A stretch of DNA of 64,000 bases from Plut-88900 sp963668115 (GTDB taxonomy: Bacteria; Chloroflexota; Dehalococcoidia; Plut-88900). Position numbers and translations under genes: made by a program. Location: NCBI GenBank assembly GCA_963668115.1, contig OY764147.1, positions 930,001 through 994,000 on the forward strand. Reading direction: 5' to 3'. A model generated the notes under the pieces. The model was not told the DNA's origin and did not search any database. It was given only the letters and a program-made list of their open reading frames with translations. Numbering within the stretch: position 1 is the first letter of the stretch; every line of letters starts with the position of its first letter. Positions 7,000-16,305 of this stretch are shown here, piece by piece.

Positions 7000-8923
7000 A
7001 TGGCAAAGGTACTGGGAATAGACCTGGGGACGACGAACTCCTGCATGGCAGTCATGGAGGCGGGCGAGCCCAGCGTAGTCGAGAATGCGGAGGGGGCGCG
7101 CACGACGCCCTCGATGATCGGGGTGAACGCTAAGTCGGGGGAGAGGTATGTGGGGACTACGGCCAAGCGGCAGGCGGTCACCAACCCGGAGAACACGGTC
7201 TTCTCGATCAAGAGGATGATAGGGCGGAAGTTCAGCGACCCGGAGGTGCAGAGGGACATCAAGCTGATGCCCTTCAAGATCGGGCAGGGGGGGAACGGAG
7301 ATGCGCACGTGGAGGTCGGGGGGAAGACGTACTCGCCGCCGGAGATCTCGGCGATGGTGCTGAGGAAGCTGAAGGAGGACGCGGAGGCGAAGCTCGGGGA
7401 GACGATCACCGAGGCGGTCATCACGGTGCCCGCCTACTTCAACGACAGCCAGAGGCAGGCTACGAAGGACGCGGGCCGCATAGCGGGGCTGGAAGTGCTG
7501 CGGATCATCAACGAACCCACCGCTGCATCGCTGGCCTACGGGCTGGACAAGGAAGGCGAAAAGACCATCGCGGTGTACGACCTCGGGGGTGGGACGTTCG
7601 ACGTGTCCATATTGCAGATAGGGGAGGGGGTGTTCGAGGTGAAGTCGACGAACGGGGACACGCACCTCGGGGGGGACGACTTCGACCAGCGGATAATCGA
7701 CTGGCTTGTGGCGGAGTTCAAGCGGGACCAGGGGATCGACCTGCGGCAAGACCGGATGGCCCTGCAGCGCCTCAAGGAAGGCGCGGAGAAGGCCAAGTGC
7801 GAGCTTTCGACGGTGATGGAGACGGAGATCAACCTGCCGTTCATCACCGCCGACGCCTCGGGGCCGAAGCACATGAACATCAGCCTGTCCCGGGCAAAGC
7901 TGGAGCAGCTGGTCGGGGACCTGATAGACCGGACGGAGGGTCCGTGCCGGAACGCGCTGAAGGATGCGGAGGTCTCGGCGTCGGACGTGGACGAAGTGGT
8001 GCTGGTCGGGGGACAGACGCGGATGCCCGCCGTATTCGACAAGGTGAAGAGCGTATTCGGTCGGGAGCCGCACAAGGGCGTGAATCCCGGATGAAGTGGT
8101 GGCCATAGGCGCCGGGATACAGGCCGGGGTGCTGAAGGGCGACGTGCAGGACATCCTGCTCCTGGACGTGACGCCGCTCACGCTGGGCATCGAGACGCTC
8201 GGGGGGGTGGCGACGCCGCTTATTCCTCGCAACACTACCATCCCGACATCCAAGTCCCAGGTCTTTTCCACGGCGGCGGACAACCAGCCGAGCGTGGACG
8301 TCCACGTTCTCCAGGGCGAACGGTCGATGGCCGGGGAGAACAAGACGATAGGGCGGTTCCTGCTGGACGGGATCCTGCCGGCCCCGCGGGGGATGCCGCA
8401 GATCGAAGTGACGTTCGACATAGACGCGAACGGAATCCTGAACGTGTCGGCGAAGGACATGGGCACGGGCAAGGAGCAGAAGATCACCATTACTGCAAGC
8501 TCGGGGCTGGAGAAGGACGAGGTGGAGCGGATGGTGCGGGAGGCCGAGGCAAACGCCGAGCAGGACAGGCAGCGCAAGGAAGAGGTCGAGGTCCGGAACA
8601 ACGCCGACTCGCTGGCCTACGCCGCGGAGAAGATGCTGCGGGACAACGGGGACAAGGTGCCCGCGGAGCTAAAGTCGGAAGTGGAAGGGAAGATAGCACA
8701 GGTGCGTTCGGCGCTACAGTCGGGGGATGCTGCGCAGATAAAGCGGGCTACCGACGAGCTAAACGAGTCGATGCAGAAGGTCGGGGCGGCGGTGTACAGC
8801 CAGCAGCAGGGCCAGGGGCCGACGGACGGGGCGGACCCGTCGGGCGGGCCTCAACCCGGCGGGGAGGGGCCCGGGGGGCCGGGGCAGTCGGGGCCGGTCG
8901 AGGGGGAGTTCAGGGAGGTGTAG
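7000..8923 (+). CDS. dnaK: Chaperone DnaK (Hsp70), frameshifted at about 8089
   Basis: Hsp70 ATPase. The nucleotide-binding domain has GIDLGTTNSCMAVM, AVITVPAYFNDSQRQATKDA, YDLGGGTFDVSIL and VGGQTRMPAV. The substrate-binding domain starts near LLLDVTPLTLGIETLGG, and a helical lid plus a Gly/Pro-rich tail ending EGEFREV follow. A stop at 8092-8094 splits the frame after HKGVNPG. The expected HKGVNPDEVVAIGA reads through if one G of the pair at 8089-8090 is removed, giving a normal 640-aa protein. I treat this as one gene with a probable sequencing error. A strong Shine-Dalgarno (GGAGG) precedes the ATG. No dnaJ follows. Confidence 0.95.
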
Positions 8924-9227
8924 GGGTCTATTTCTTGCGGCTCAATTGAGGCCCGGTATGCTTGGCATGTCGGGTCTTCTTTTTTGGCTAAATGGGCGCC
9001 CTGATCCGCCTCCCCGCCACCACGGGGGATCACCCTCACCCTAGCCCTGTCCCCTCAAGGGAGAGGGGACAGGACACCCCTACCCCACGCCTTGGGGAGG
9101 TTATGCGAAGGTCTCCTCAAGGCAGAGGGGGCAGGACCCGCCCCGCCACTCCGCCGGGGATGGATTCCCGACTACTCGGGAATGACGGGAGTGGGGGGCG
9201 GGAATGTACGGATGGAGGGGGGTGGGG
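8924..9227. other. Intergenic region with dispersed repeats
   Basis: About 300 bases without a supported gene. It contains ACCCTAGCCCTGTCCCCTCA paired with GGGAGAGGGGACAGGA (a long imperfect hairpin at about 9038-9074), a second GGCAGAGGGGGCAGGAC piece at about 9120-9137, and the hairpin repeat at 9158-9188. No typical T-tailed terminator for dnaK was identified, though the sequence just after dnaK (8935-8985) has a weak hairpin followed by TCTTCTTTTTT. Confidence 0.5.
9158..9188. repeat. Palindromic REP-like repeat (GGATGGATTCCCGA..TCGGGAATGACGG)
   Basis: Arms ATTCCCGA and TCGGGAAT with a CTAC loop. Same frame (GGATGG-arm-loop-arm-GACGG) as the copies at 3686 and 58324 but with different arm bases, so the palindrome is kept by compensating changes. 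Confidence 0.8.
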
Positions 9228-10656
9228 TTAGCCGACGCCGGCGAGGACGGCGGCGCCGGGGCTTTCGGAGCCGGGGTGGCCGGGGGCGCCGTAGAGGGGG
9301 CAGCCCGTGCAGCTACGGGTTGCACCGCAGGGGGCGACCTGGGGCAGGCTAGACCCTATGCCAGCCGCGGCTCGGGGTTTCGACTCCGGCTCCCTATAGA
9401 GTTCCATGCGGAGCTGCTTGCCTCTCTCGGGTCGGTGGCCGGGGAATACGAGGTAGGGCCAGGCCCGCTTTTTGACCACGCCCATCGCCTGAAGGTCACG
9501 CCAGGAGTCGATGGTGTGCTGCCTTCGTTGCAGCAGGATGCGGTCGGCAGCCGTCGGGCCGAGCCCCGGGACGCGGAGCATCTGGTCCTTGGTCGAGTGG
9601 TTTATGTCTACCGGGAAGGCGTCCAGGTTTTCGATAGCGATGATGGACTTGGGGTCAGTGTCCATCGGGAGGTAGCCATGTCTCGTCGAAGGCAAGCTCG
9701 ATCTCCTGGTTGGAGAACTTGTAGACCCGCTTGAGCCAGTCCATCTGGTAGAGCCGGTGGGCCCGGGTCATGGAGGTCGGGGGGTGCTCTTCGAGGGGGG
9801 TGTAGGGTATGGGCTGGAAGTTGGAGTAGTAGGCCCGCTTCAGGTTCCACTCGCCGTATAGCTGGTCGATGCGGTGCAAGACTTCCCTGTCGGACTCGTT
9901 GGCGGCCCCGACCACGAACTGGGTGACCTGGCCGACGGCGCCTCCCGTCTTTTCCCTGTTCAGTTCGTCGATCCATTTCATGGGGGCGAGGATGTCCCGG
10001 TCGAGGTCCTTCATCTTGCTCAGGGTGCGCATTCTTTCGACACTGGGGGTCTCGATATTGACCGAGAGTCGGGTGCCGAGCTTGTGGGCGGCCTCGACGT
10101 ACTCCCGCTCGACGCCCGGCATGACCTTCAGGTGGATGTAGCCCTGGAAGCCGTATTTCTCACGGATGATCTGGACTACGTCGATGAGCTTGGCGGTGGT
10201 CTTGGAGCCGGTGCCGGCGACGCCGGAGCTGAGAAACAGGCCTTCTACGGTGTGCCGGCGGTGGAGCTCCATGAAGGCGGAGGCCAGCTCTTCCCGCTTG
10301 AAGGCGAAGCGCTTTCTCGGGACCCAGTGGCTGTTGGGGCAGAAGTGGCAGTCCATCTTGCAGAAGTCGGTGAACATGACGCGCATGAGGCTGATGGTCT
10401 TGCCGTTGGGCATGGAAGCCTTGTAGACGCCGGGCATGGGGTTCTTTCTCGGGGCTGAGTAGGGCGTGCGCTCCCTGGGCTTCTTCTGGGGCTGGGAGAG
10501 GATGTCGTCGGTGGCCATACCTCCGAGGAGCTGGAGCTTTTCGAAGGTCTCGGGGGTGCGTTTGATGAGCATTGTATGGTCTCCTTCTACGATAGAAATC
10601 ATATTCACAATGTAAGTTCTTAATGTATGTTCACACAGAACACATGGGTCTGTCAA
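9228..10656 (-). CDS. Radical SAM protein with C-terminal HhH domain (putative DNA modification/repair), frameshifted at about 9681
   Basis: One gene in two frames. The upstream part (10656 to about 9681) is a radical-SAM enzyme with the cluster motif CKMDCHFC (Cx3Cx2C) in FTDFCKMDCHFCPN. The downstream part (about 9680-9228) continues MDTDPKSIIAIENLDAFPVD and carries a helix-hairpin-helix (MLRVPGLGPTAADRILLQRR). Removing one T at 9681 joins AFDE to HGYLPMDTDPK. The arrangement matches the family annotated as putative DNA modification/repair radical SAM proteins, usually encoded beside a uracil-DNA glycosylase-like partner; none is seen here. The first methionine at 10656 is uncertain; MLIKRTPETFEKL (start near 10572) is better preceded by a GGAGA. 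Confidence 0.85.
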
Positions 10657-10979
10657 GGGGGGTAAAGCGGATGCGATGGATTGGCGATGCCGGGCTGTCC
10701 CCCCCGCCCGGGGATGGATTCCCCCCCGACTTCTCGGGGGCAGGCTCTACTCGGGGATGACGGATTGTGAGGTGGGGGGCTCAGAGGGGTCGCTATGGCG
10801 GGCTCATGCCTTAGATCCCTCGCGGGGCATCGGGATGGGAAGTTAGGGGGTCGGGGTGACGTTTGGCGGGGAGGACGGATTGGGGTGGGTGGTTTAGAGG
10901 GGGTCGCTAAAGGGGCTCACGCCTTAGATCCCTCGCGGGGCATCGGGATGGGAAGGAGAGAGAGGAAAGAGGAAAGGTG
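10657..10979. other. Intergenic region with a 62-bp direct repeat and a palindromic element
   Basis: About 320 bases with no supported gene. It contains a REP-like element at about 10708-10763 (GGATGGATTCCC..., then CTCGGGGGCAGG, then GGGGATGACGG) and two direct copies of a 62-bp sequence at 10781-10842 and 10893-10955. The part nearest 10657 would carry the promoter of the radical-SAM gene. Confidence 0.55.
10781..10955. repeat. Direct repeat, two copies of about 62 bp
   Basis: Copies at 10781-10842 and 10893-10955 share an almost unbroken 42-base core beginning GGCTCA(T/C)GCCTTAGATC and ending GCATCGGGATGGGAAG, preceded by AGAGGGG(G)TCGCTA. The 50 bases between them are G-rich. The sequence was not found elsewhere in the window. 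Confidence 0.85.
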
Positions 10980-12085
10980 TTAGGTCAGGCCGTAGAGGCG
11001 GGCGCAGTTGTCCCACATGGTCTTGCGTCTGGCGGAGTCCGAGAGGGGGAGTTCCAGGAACATTTCGACGGCGTGGGGGAACTTGGAGTCGGGGTGGGGG
11101 TAGTCGGTGGAAAGGACGAGGTTGTCCTCCAGGCCGTAGCTCTCCACCATAGCCGCGGGTGATTCCTCGGGCTCGACGGAGACGTAGCACTGGCGCTTGA
11201 AGTAGTCGCCGGGGGTCATGGTGAGGGTCGGGGCTTCCATCTTGCCGGAGAACTCGAAGTGGTCGTCCATGCGCCATATTAGCCAGGGACCCAGGAGCAG
11301 TTGGCCTCCAGGAAGGCGACGCGGAGGGTCGGGAACCGTTCCAGCACGCCGCCGCCTATCATGCTGACGGCGGCCATCATCATCTCCATGGAGTGGCAGC
11401 AGGTGTGGAAGAGCCAGTAGTCGCCTTCGAACCGGGACCCGGCCTCGGGCATGGGGACATGGGAGCCCTCGTGGAACCCCACCGAAGCGTCGAGTCTTTC
11501 GATCTCCCCCCAGAGGGGGTCGTAGCAGGGGTCGTGCCAGTTTCGCCCGAGGTAGAGATTGGGCCTGATGAAGACGCCCTTGAAGCCGAGGATCTCAACG
11601 CACCTCTTCGCCTCCTTCACGGCCTCTCCAACGTCCGTGGGGAAGACCATGCCGACACCCTTCATGCGGTCGGGGGAGGGGGTGCAGAAGTCGGCCATCC
11701 AGTCGTTGTAGGCACGGGCTATGGCAGCGCTGAAAGCCGGGTCCAGCTTGTCGGTAGCGGCGGCGAAGAGGCCTCGGGAGGGGTACATGAGGGCCACGTC
11801 CATGCCCTCTTTGTCCATGGCCCTCAGCTGGGAATGGGAGTCCCAGCCGCTGTCAATCGGGTCCCGGTAGACCTCCAGGGGCCCGGCCTTCTCCTCGAAG
11901 AGGTCGTCGTGGACGTCCCTGGGTATCTGCTCACCGTCGATCTCGACGCAGAGGTCCTGCTGGTATCGGGCGAGGCCGACGGGGGCACGGTCTCTGAAAG
12001 CGGGGTCGATGTAGCGCTGCCAGAGGTCGACGGGCTCGATGACGTGCATGTCGGAGTCCATGAATTTCAGGCCGTTCCTGCTCAT
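10980..12085 (-). CDS. Amidohydrolase family protein (Amidohydro_2 type), frameshifted at about 11286
   Basis: Metal-dependent TIM-barrel hydrolase/decarboxylase of the COG2159 type. Visible: the N-terminal MDSDMHVIEP metal motif, GVFIRPNLYLGRNWHDPCYDPLW, the GFHEGSH metal His, and the late Asp in STDYPHPDSKFPHAV. The frame breaks after NCSWVPG; adding one C to the CCC run at about 11286 restores NCSWVP-WLIWRMDDHFEF and a 368-aa protein. This family often acts on aromatic or heterocyclic carboxylates and is commonly expanded in SAR202-like genomes; the substrate cannot be read from sequence. It is divergent from the CDGSH gene. Confidence 0.85.
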
Positions 12086-12286
12086 GATGTGCCTCTATGC
12101 CAATCTCTTATGTCTACTTATGTGCCTGATTGCAGGACACGGAATCAATCATACCGCAGACGAAGTGTACTTACGGGAGGCCGTGGCAGTCAAAGACGGG
12201 GGGTCGGGTGGGTGACGAACGTCTCAGGACAGGATACACTAACCGAGACTATCCCCCATCGCACACCAATAAAGGAGACCCAATTC

Positions 12287-12487
12287 ATGGCAGGCGGCAA
12301 CATTCAGGCAACCAAGGACGGCCCTTACGAGGTCACGGGCGAGTTTACCGTCGTTGACCACAACGGCAATCCCTACAAGCAGCGCAGGAAGGTATTTCTG
12401 TGTCGCTGCGGGGGCTCGTCCAACAAGCCCTACTGCGACGGCACTCACGTCTCCATAGGCTTCAAGGACGAGTCGGAGGCTACGTAA
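12287..12487 (+). CDS. CDGSH iron-sulfur domain protein
   Basis: 66-aa protein with a complete CDGSH motif, CRCGGSSNKPYCDGTH, whose three Cys and one His bind a [2Fe-2S] cluster. Prokaryotic stand-alone CDGSH proteins are small redox or cluster-transfer proteins, sometimes fused to or encoded near oxidoreductases. The start is the ATG at 12287, well placed after AAAGGAGA (12271-12278). The next gene, a flavin monooxygenase, starts 32 bases after its stop in the same direction, so they are probably cotranscribed. An electron-transfer link between the two is an inference. Confidence 0.9.
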   Translation: MAGGNIQATKDGPYEVTGEFTVVDHNGNPYKQRRKVFLCRCGGSSNKPYCDGTHVSIGFKDESEAT

Positions 12488-12519
12488 CCGGGCCCGAGAG
12501 CCTGGTGCGGAGGGCGCGT

Positions 12520-13653
12520 ATGCGGTTCGACAGCACCGTTTACTACCATTTCGGCGAGGTCTATCCGTGGGACAAGCTGACCGATGAGTTCCGGGACATA
12601 GCCGGGCTGCTGGACCAGGCGGGGTTCACGACCGTGTGGCTGGCGGAGCACCATTTTTCCTGGGACGGCTGGAACAGGGCGATGACCAACCCGATACTGG
12701 TCGGGGCGGATTTGGCGGCGCACACGGAGCGGATCAGGGTCGGGCAGTGCGGGGTGATATTGCCGGACTGGCACCCGATCCGCGTAGCCGAAGACATAGC
12801 GATGCTGGACAACATGACGAAGGGTCGGGTGGACTTCGGGATAGCGCGGGGGTATGACAGCAGGTCGGGCTTGCAGTTCAACGTACACGCCGACAGGTTG
12901 AACAACGCCCAGAACTACTCGCTGTTCGCGGAGAGCCTGGACATCATCAAGGGCGCCTGGACGCAGGACGTGTTCCGCCATGAGGGGCAGTTCTTCACCT
13001 TCCCCGTCCCCGGGTGGAGGGAGCCGAACCCGATGAACTGGGACTCCCGATACCATAGCCAGGACGGCGAGATGACGGCGCTAAGCGTGCTGCCCAAGCC
13101 GTACCAGAAGCCCCACCCACCCATCTACCAGATGGCGGACTCCGTCACGTCCCACAAGTTTGCGGCGGCTCGGGACGTTGGGGTTATCAGCATGCGGAGC
13201 ACGATGGAGAAGATCAAGGGGCACTGGGCGGGATATGCGGAAGAGGCCCAAGAGGTAGAGGCGGGGCCGAACCCCTCGCCGCGGAAGCTGGCGGTGATGC
13301 GGCCCACTTACGTTGCGGAGACTCGGGAGCAGGCGATAAAGGACATTCGAGAGGGGCTCGGGTACCGGGAGAGGCTCACTTCCACGGACATACCCCGGTC
13401 TCGGAAGGCGATGCTGGCCGAGGGGGAGTTGACGGAGGACGACCTGATTGCGGACTGCTTCGAGTTCGAGGACTCCCACGATTTGATATTTGTCGGGACT
13501 CCGGACTCGGTGTCGGAGCAGATCGAGAGGTACCGGGATGAGCTGGGGCTGGAACACATGGTGCTGTTCCACAACATCCCGGGTCTTACGCACGAGATGG
13601 TGATGAAGAGCCTATCGATGTTTTCGGAGAAGGTGCTGCCGCGGTTCGCCTAG
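12520..13653 (+). CDS. LLM-class flavin-dependent monooxygenase (luciferase-like)
   Basis: 377-aa luciferase-like TIM-barrel oxidoreductase (COG2141). Motifs include TTVWLAEHHFSWDGWNRAM, an early strand ending RIRVGQCGVILPDWHPIRVA, GRVDFGIARGYDSR and the C-terminal FVGTPDSVSEQIERYRDEL with LEHMVLFHNIPGL. The AEHHF and GRxxxGxxRGY segments are the usual flavin-contact regions. The ATG at 12520 follows GGAGGG by five bases; an upstream open frame reaching 12400 overlaps the CDGSH gene and is not supported. FMN- or F420-linked oxygenases of this kind are a hallmark of SAR202-like genomes; the substrate is unknown. Confidence 0.9.
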   Translation: MRFDSTVYYHFGEVYPWDKLTDEFRDIAGLLDQAGFTTVWLAEHHFSWDGWNRAMTNPILVGADLAAHTERIRVGQCGVILPDWHPIRVAEDIAMLDNMTKGRVDFGIARGYDSRSGLQFNVHADRLNNAQNYSLFAESLDIIKGAWTQDVFRHEGQFFTFPVPGWREPNPMNWDSRYHSQDGEMTALSVLPKPYQKPHPPIYQMADSVTSHKFAAARDVGVISMRSTMEKIKGHWAGYAEEAQEVEAGPNPSPRKLAVMRPTYVAETREQAIKDIREGLGYRERLTSTDIPRSRKAMLAEGELTEDDLIADCFEFEDSHDLIFVGTPDSVSEQIERYRDELGLEHMVLFHNIPGLTHEMVMKSLSMFSEKVLPRFA

Positions 13654-13667
13654 GGGGTGGGGAGGGG

Positions 13668-14444
13668 TTACCAGACGCTCCAGCCGCCGTCTATTAGTAT
13701 GGTCTGGCCGGTGATGAAGCCGGAGTGGGGGGAGGCGAGGAAGAGGAGGGCGGTCTTCAGTTCGTCGGGTCTGCCCTGGCGGCGCATGGGGGTGCGGTAC
13801 TTGATCTCTTCTTCATCAGGGTTGCCGCCGACGAAGGCCTGCTCGCTGGGGAAGTAGCCCGGGGCGAGGGCGTTGACGGTGATCCCGCGGTCGGCCCATT
13901 GGATGGCACAGGCCCTTGTGAGACCCACTACGCTGTGCTTGGAAATGGAGTAGGCCCAGGACGGCCCCTGGGGCACTCCACCCACCACCCCAAGGATTGA
14001 AGACAGGTTGATGATCCGGCCGTAGCTTCGGGCGAGCATCTCCTTGCCGACCCTGTGGGCGAGCATGGCCGAGCCGGTGACGTTGGTCTGCATTATCTTG
14101 TCGTAGGCGGCGAAGTCTGCGTTGGTGGCGGACTTGCCCTCGAAAATGGTGACGCCGGCGTTGTTGACGAGGATGTCGATTTTGCCGTACTCGGCGAGGA
14201 CTTGATCTACGAACGAGTCTATCTGGTCGGGGCTGGTGACGTCGGCTTTGACGGCGAGGCAGCGGCGGCCCAAGTCTCGTACCATTCGGGCGGTTTGGTC
14301 CATCATGTCGGTGCGTCGGGCGCAGACGGCGAGGTCTGCACCGGCCTCGGCGAGGGCTTCGCAGAAGGTGACGCCGAGGCCGGAGGATGCCCCGGTCACA
14401 ATGGCTATCTGGCCGTTCAAGTCGAAGAGGTCCTTATGGGCCAA
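13668..14444 (-). CDS. Short-chain dehydrogenase/reductase (SDR), FabG-like
   Basis: 258-aa classical SDR. Cofactor motif TGASSGLG at residues 18-25, NNAG at about 93, catalytic Ser in LSSILG, and the Tyr-x3-Lys pair in WAYSISK. It ends GFITGQTILIDGGWSVW, typical of FabG-like enzymes. It would oxidise or reduce an alcohol/ketone with NAD(P)H; the substrate cannot be deduced. It is convergent with the flavin monooxygenase (14 bases between stops), and its start faces the solute-binding protein cluster. Confidence 0.92.
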   Translation of the reverse strand: MAHKDLFDLNGQIAIVTGASSGLGVTFCEALAEAGADLAVCARRTDMMDQTARMVRDLGRRCLAVKADVTSPDQIDSFVDQVLAEYGKIDILVNNAGVTIFEGKSATNADFAAYDKIMQTNVTGSAMLAHRVGKEMLARSYGRIINLSSILGVVGGVPQGPSWAYSISKHSVVGLTRACAIQWADRGITVNALAPGYFPSEQAFVGGNPDEEEIKYRTPMRRQGRPDELKTALLFLASPHSGFITGQTILIDGGWSVW

Positions 14445-14816
14445 TGTGTCACCTCCACGCCTGGGGTCTCGGGCTTTCCAGCGTTACGGGTTCAGATGGG
14501 CCAAGGATAATTTGACATCGTGTTTCCATGCAAACATACAATTGCGCGATATTCGGCCAGTCGGTCGATCCAAGACTACTGTGAGAGATGGCGGACAGTT
14601 TGTGTAGCTCCACAGAGACTAAGGGTTGCCGCGTTCTGACTCTGAACCTTGAAAACAACCAGTTTCGGCCAAGTCGTATCCTCGACCTGGCAAGCACCCC
14701 GTGGTCTTCGGAAACATGGAGGTGTTCTATGCCCGATAGCTAGTCCCCGGATTAAAAGCCATACTAATGCGGAGCAGGCCCTCGGGTCTGCAAAAGGCCC
14801 ATTGAAAGGAAGAAAG
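14445..14816 (+). other. Leader region of the solute-binding protein cluster
   Basis: About 370 bases between the divergent SDR and the first PotD-like gene. It is AT-richer than the surroundings from 14500 to 14560 and includes TTGACA (14512-14517) and a weak TACAAT (14537-14542), but 19 bases apart, so promoter status is uncertain. The remaining 250 bases form a long leader ending in GAAAGGAAG before the ATG at 14817. No riboswitch class was recognised. Confidence 0.4.
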
Positions 14817-16220
14817 ATGAAAGCAACCAAAAAGTCCAGGGTCAAGGGCTTGACCCGAAACAGGACCTTCCTGGCCCTGTTTGCGGTGCTGGCCCTCGCC
14901 CTGCTGATTGCAGCCGCTTGCGGCGAGGCCGCAACGGCCACCCCCGCACCTGCGGCAGACGAGCCGACGGCGATGCCCGAGGCTACGGCGGCACCCGACG
15001 AGCCTGACGACGCCATGCCGGAACCTACGGCCGTGCCGGATGAGCCTGACGATGCAATGCCCGAACCCACGGCTGTGCCAGACGAACCGGATGACGAACC
15101 TTCGACCGGTTTGAGGGACCGCAGCGAGTGGACGGTCGAGAACCCGGCGACCAAGGAAGAGATCGAAGCAGAGCTCCAGAAGTACCGGGGCCAGAGCCTC
15201 GTATTCGCGTCCTGGGGCGGCGCCTACCAGTCGGCGCAGCGGCAGGCCTACGCGGTGCCGTTTGCCGAGCAGTTCGGCATCGACATCATCGACGACTCGC
15301 AGCCGACCTTGGGCAACGTACGAGCGAGGTCCCAGTCCGGCAACGTGACCTGGCACCTGTTCGACACCGGCACCGGCTCCATCCACCAGTTGTCCAACAC
15401 CGGCGACCTGGAAGAGCTGGACTTCAGCATCATAGACAACAGGGACTTCCTGGAGGTCACCAAGTCTCCGTACATCGGCGGCGGCGGAATCACCTGGTCC
15501 GAAGTGTGGGCATACAACACAGACGTATTCCCGGCGGACAACCAGCCGCACACCATGGCCGACATTTACGACGCCGAAAAGTTCCCCGGGCGTCGGGCGT
15601 GGGCCTACTACCCGGACCACGAGATGGTCTTCGTATTGCTGTCCAAGAACCCTGAGCTCCTCGACACTGCCGAGGGTCGGGCCAGCCTCTCCGCTCTGAC
15701 GGATGAGCAGGTAGACCGGGCCTTTGAGATATTCGACGAGTACCGGGGCCAGGTGGACTGGTTCTGGCAGACGGGTTCCGACTGCCCGCAGAACCTGATC
15801 AGTGGTGAGATGGCTCTCTGCACCGCCTGGAACGGCCGGATTTTCAACGCCGCCCAGGAAGGTGAGCCGATCAGGGTTTGCTGGGAGTGCGGTCACGTCC
15901 TGAACACGGGCGTATTCGGCGTAATCAACGGACTCAAGGAGCAGGACCCCCAGGCTTTTGAGCTTGCACAGCTGTACATGGCCTGGACCTCCTTCCCCGA
16001 GATCAACGCCAGGATGGCGCAGTTCATCACCTACGGACCCATCAACACGAAGTCGCTTCCGTTCCTGGAGGCTCCTGAGTACGATGCAGTCCGTGACGAG
16101 CTCCCGTCCTCCACTGCTAACATCCCCTTCGCCGTCTTCAAGGACGAAGTACACGTTGGAGAGCGCACGGACGGTTGGCGTGAGCGCTGGATCGAATTCC
16201 AGCAGACCTTCGAAAACTAG
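14817..16220 (+). CDS. PotD-like ABC transporter substrate-binding lipoprotein, paralogue 1
   Basis: 467-aa exported lipoprotein. A signal peptide (LALLIAAACGEA) with a lipobox Cys is followed by an acidic proline-rich linker of near-identical 14-residue units (MPEPTAVPDEPDDA) and a periplasmic-binding domain starting VFASWGGAYQSAQRQAYAVP, like the polyamine/PotD group (COG0687). The start at 14817 is chosen for its signal peptide and the GAAAGGAAG ribosome site; an ATG at 14649 adds a non-conserved extension. It is first of three tandem paralogues. Two nearby Cys pairs (SDCPQ, LCTAW, VCWECG) are shared by all three. The ligand is unknown. Confidence 0.9.
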   Translation: MKATKKSRVKGLTRNRTFLALFAVLALALLIAAACGEAATATPAPAADEPTAMPEATAAPDEPDDAMPEPTAVPDEPDDAMPEPTAVPDEPDDEPSTGLRDRSEWTVENPATKEEIEAELQKYRGQSLVFASWGGAYQSAQRQAYAVPFAEQFGIDIIDDSQPTLGNVRARSQSGNVTWHLFDTGTGSIHQLSNTGDLEELDFSIIDNRDFLEVTKSPYIGGGGITWSEVWAYNTDVFPADNQPHTMADIYDAEKFPGRRAWAYYPDHEMVFVLLSKNPELLDTAEGRASLSALTDEQVDRAFEIFDEYRGQVDWFWQTGSDCPQNLISGEMALCTAWNGRIFNAAQEGEPIRVCWECGHVLNTGVFGVINGLKEQDPQAFELAQLYMAWTSFPEINARMAQFITYGPINTKSLPFLEAPEYDAVRDELPSSTANIPFAVFKDEVHVGERTDGWRERWIEFQQTFEN

Positions 16221-16243
16221 AGAGTTCGGATAAAAGGCAAATA

Positions 16244-16280
16244 GGCGCTCCTCGGGAGGCAGAAGTCTCCGGGGGGCGCC
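16244..16280 (+). terminator. GC-rich hairpin after paralogue 1
   Basis: GGCGCTCCTCGG pairs with CCGGGGGGCGCC over 12 positions, including two G-U pairs. There is no T tract, so it may act as an attenuator or mRNA stabiliser between paralogues 1 and 2. The right arm resembles that of the hairpin after paralogue 2. Confidence 0.6.
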
Positions 16281-16305
16281 TAAAGCCATTAAGAGAGGAG
16301 AAAGC

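Noticed and set aside
8096..8923. Second half of dnaK as an independent gene
   Set aside because: Its sequence continues the DnaK family alignment without gap after a one-base correction.
12400..13653. Longer start for the first flavin monooxygenase at 12400
   Set aside because: It would overlap the complete CDGSH gene, and a strong ribosome site precedes the ATG at 12520.
14649..14816. Longer start for the first binding lipoprotein
   Set aside because: The added residues precede a standard lipoprotein signal peptide and are absent from paralogues 2 and 3.
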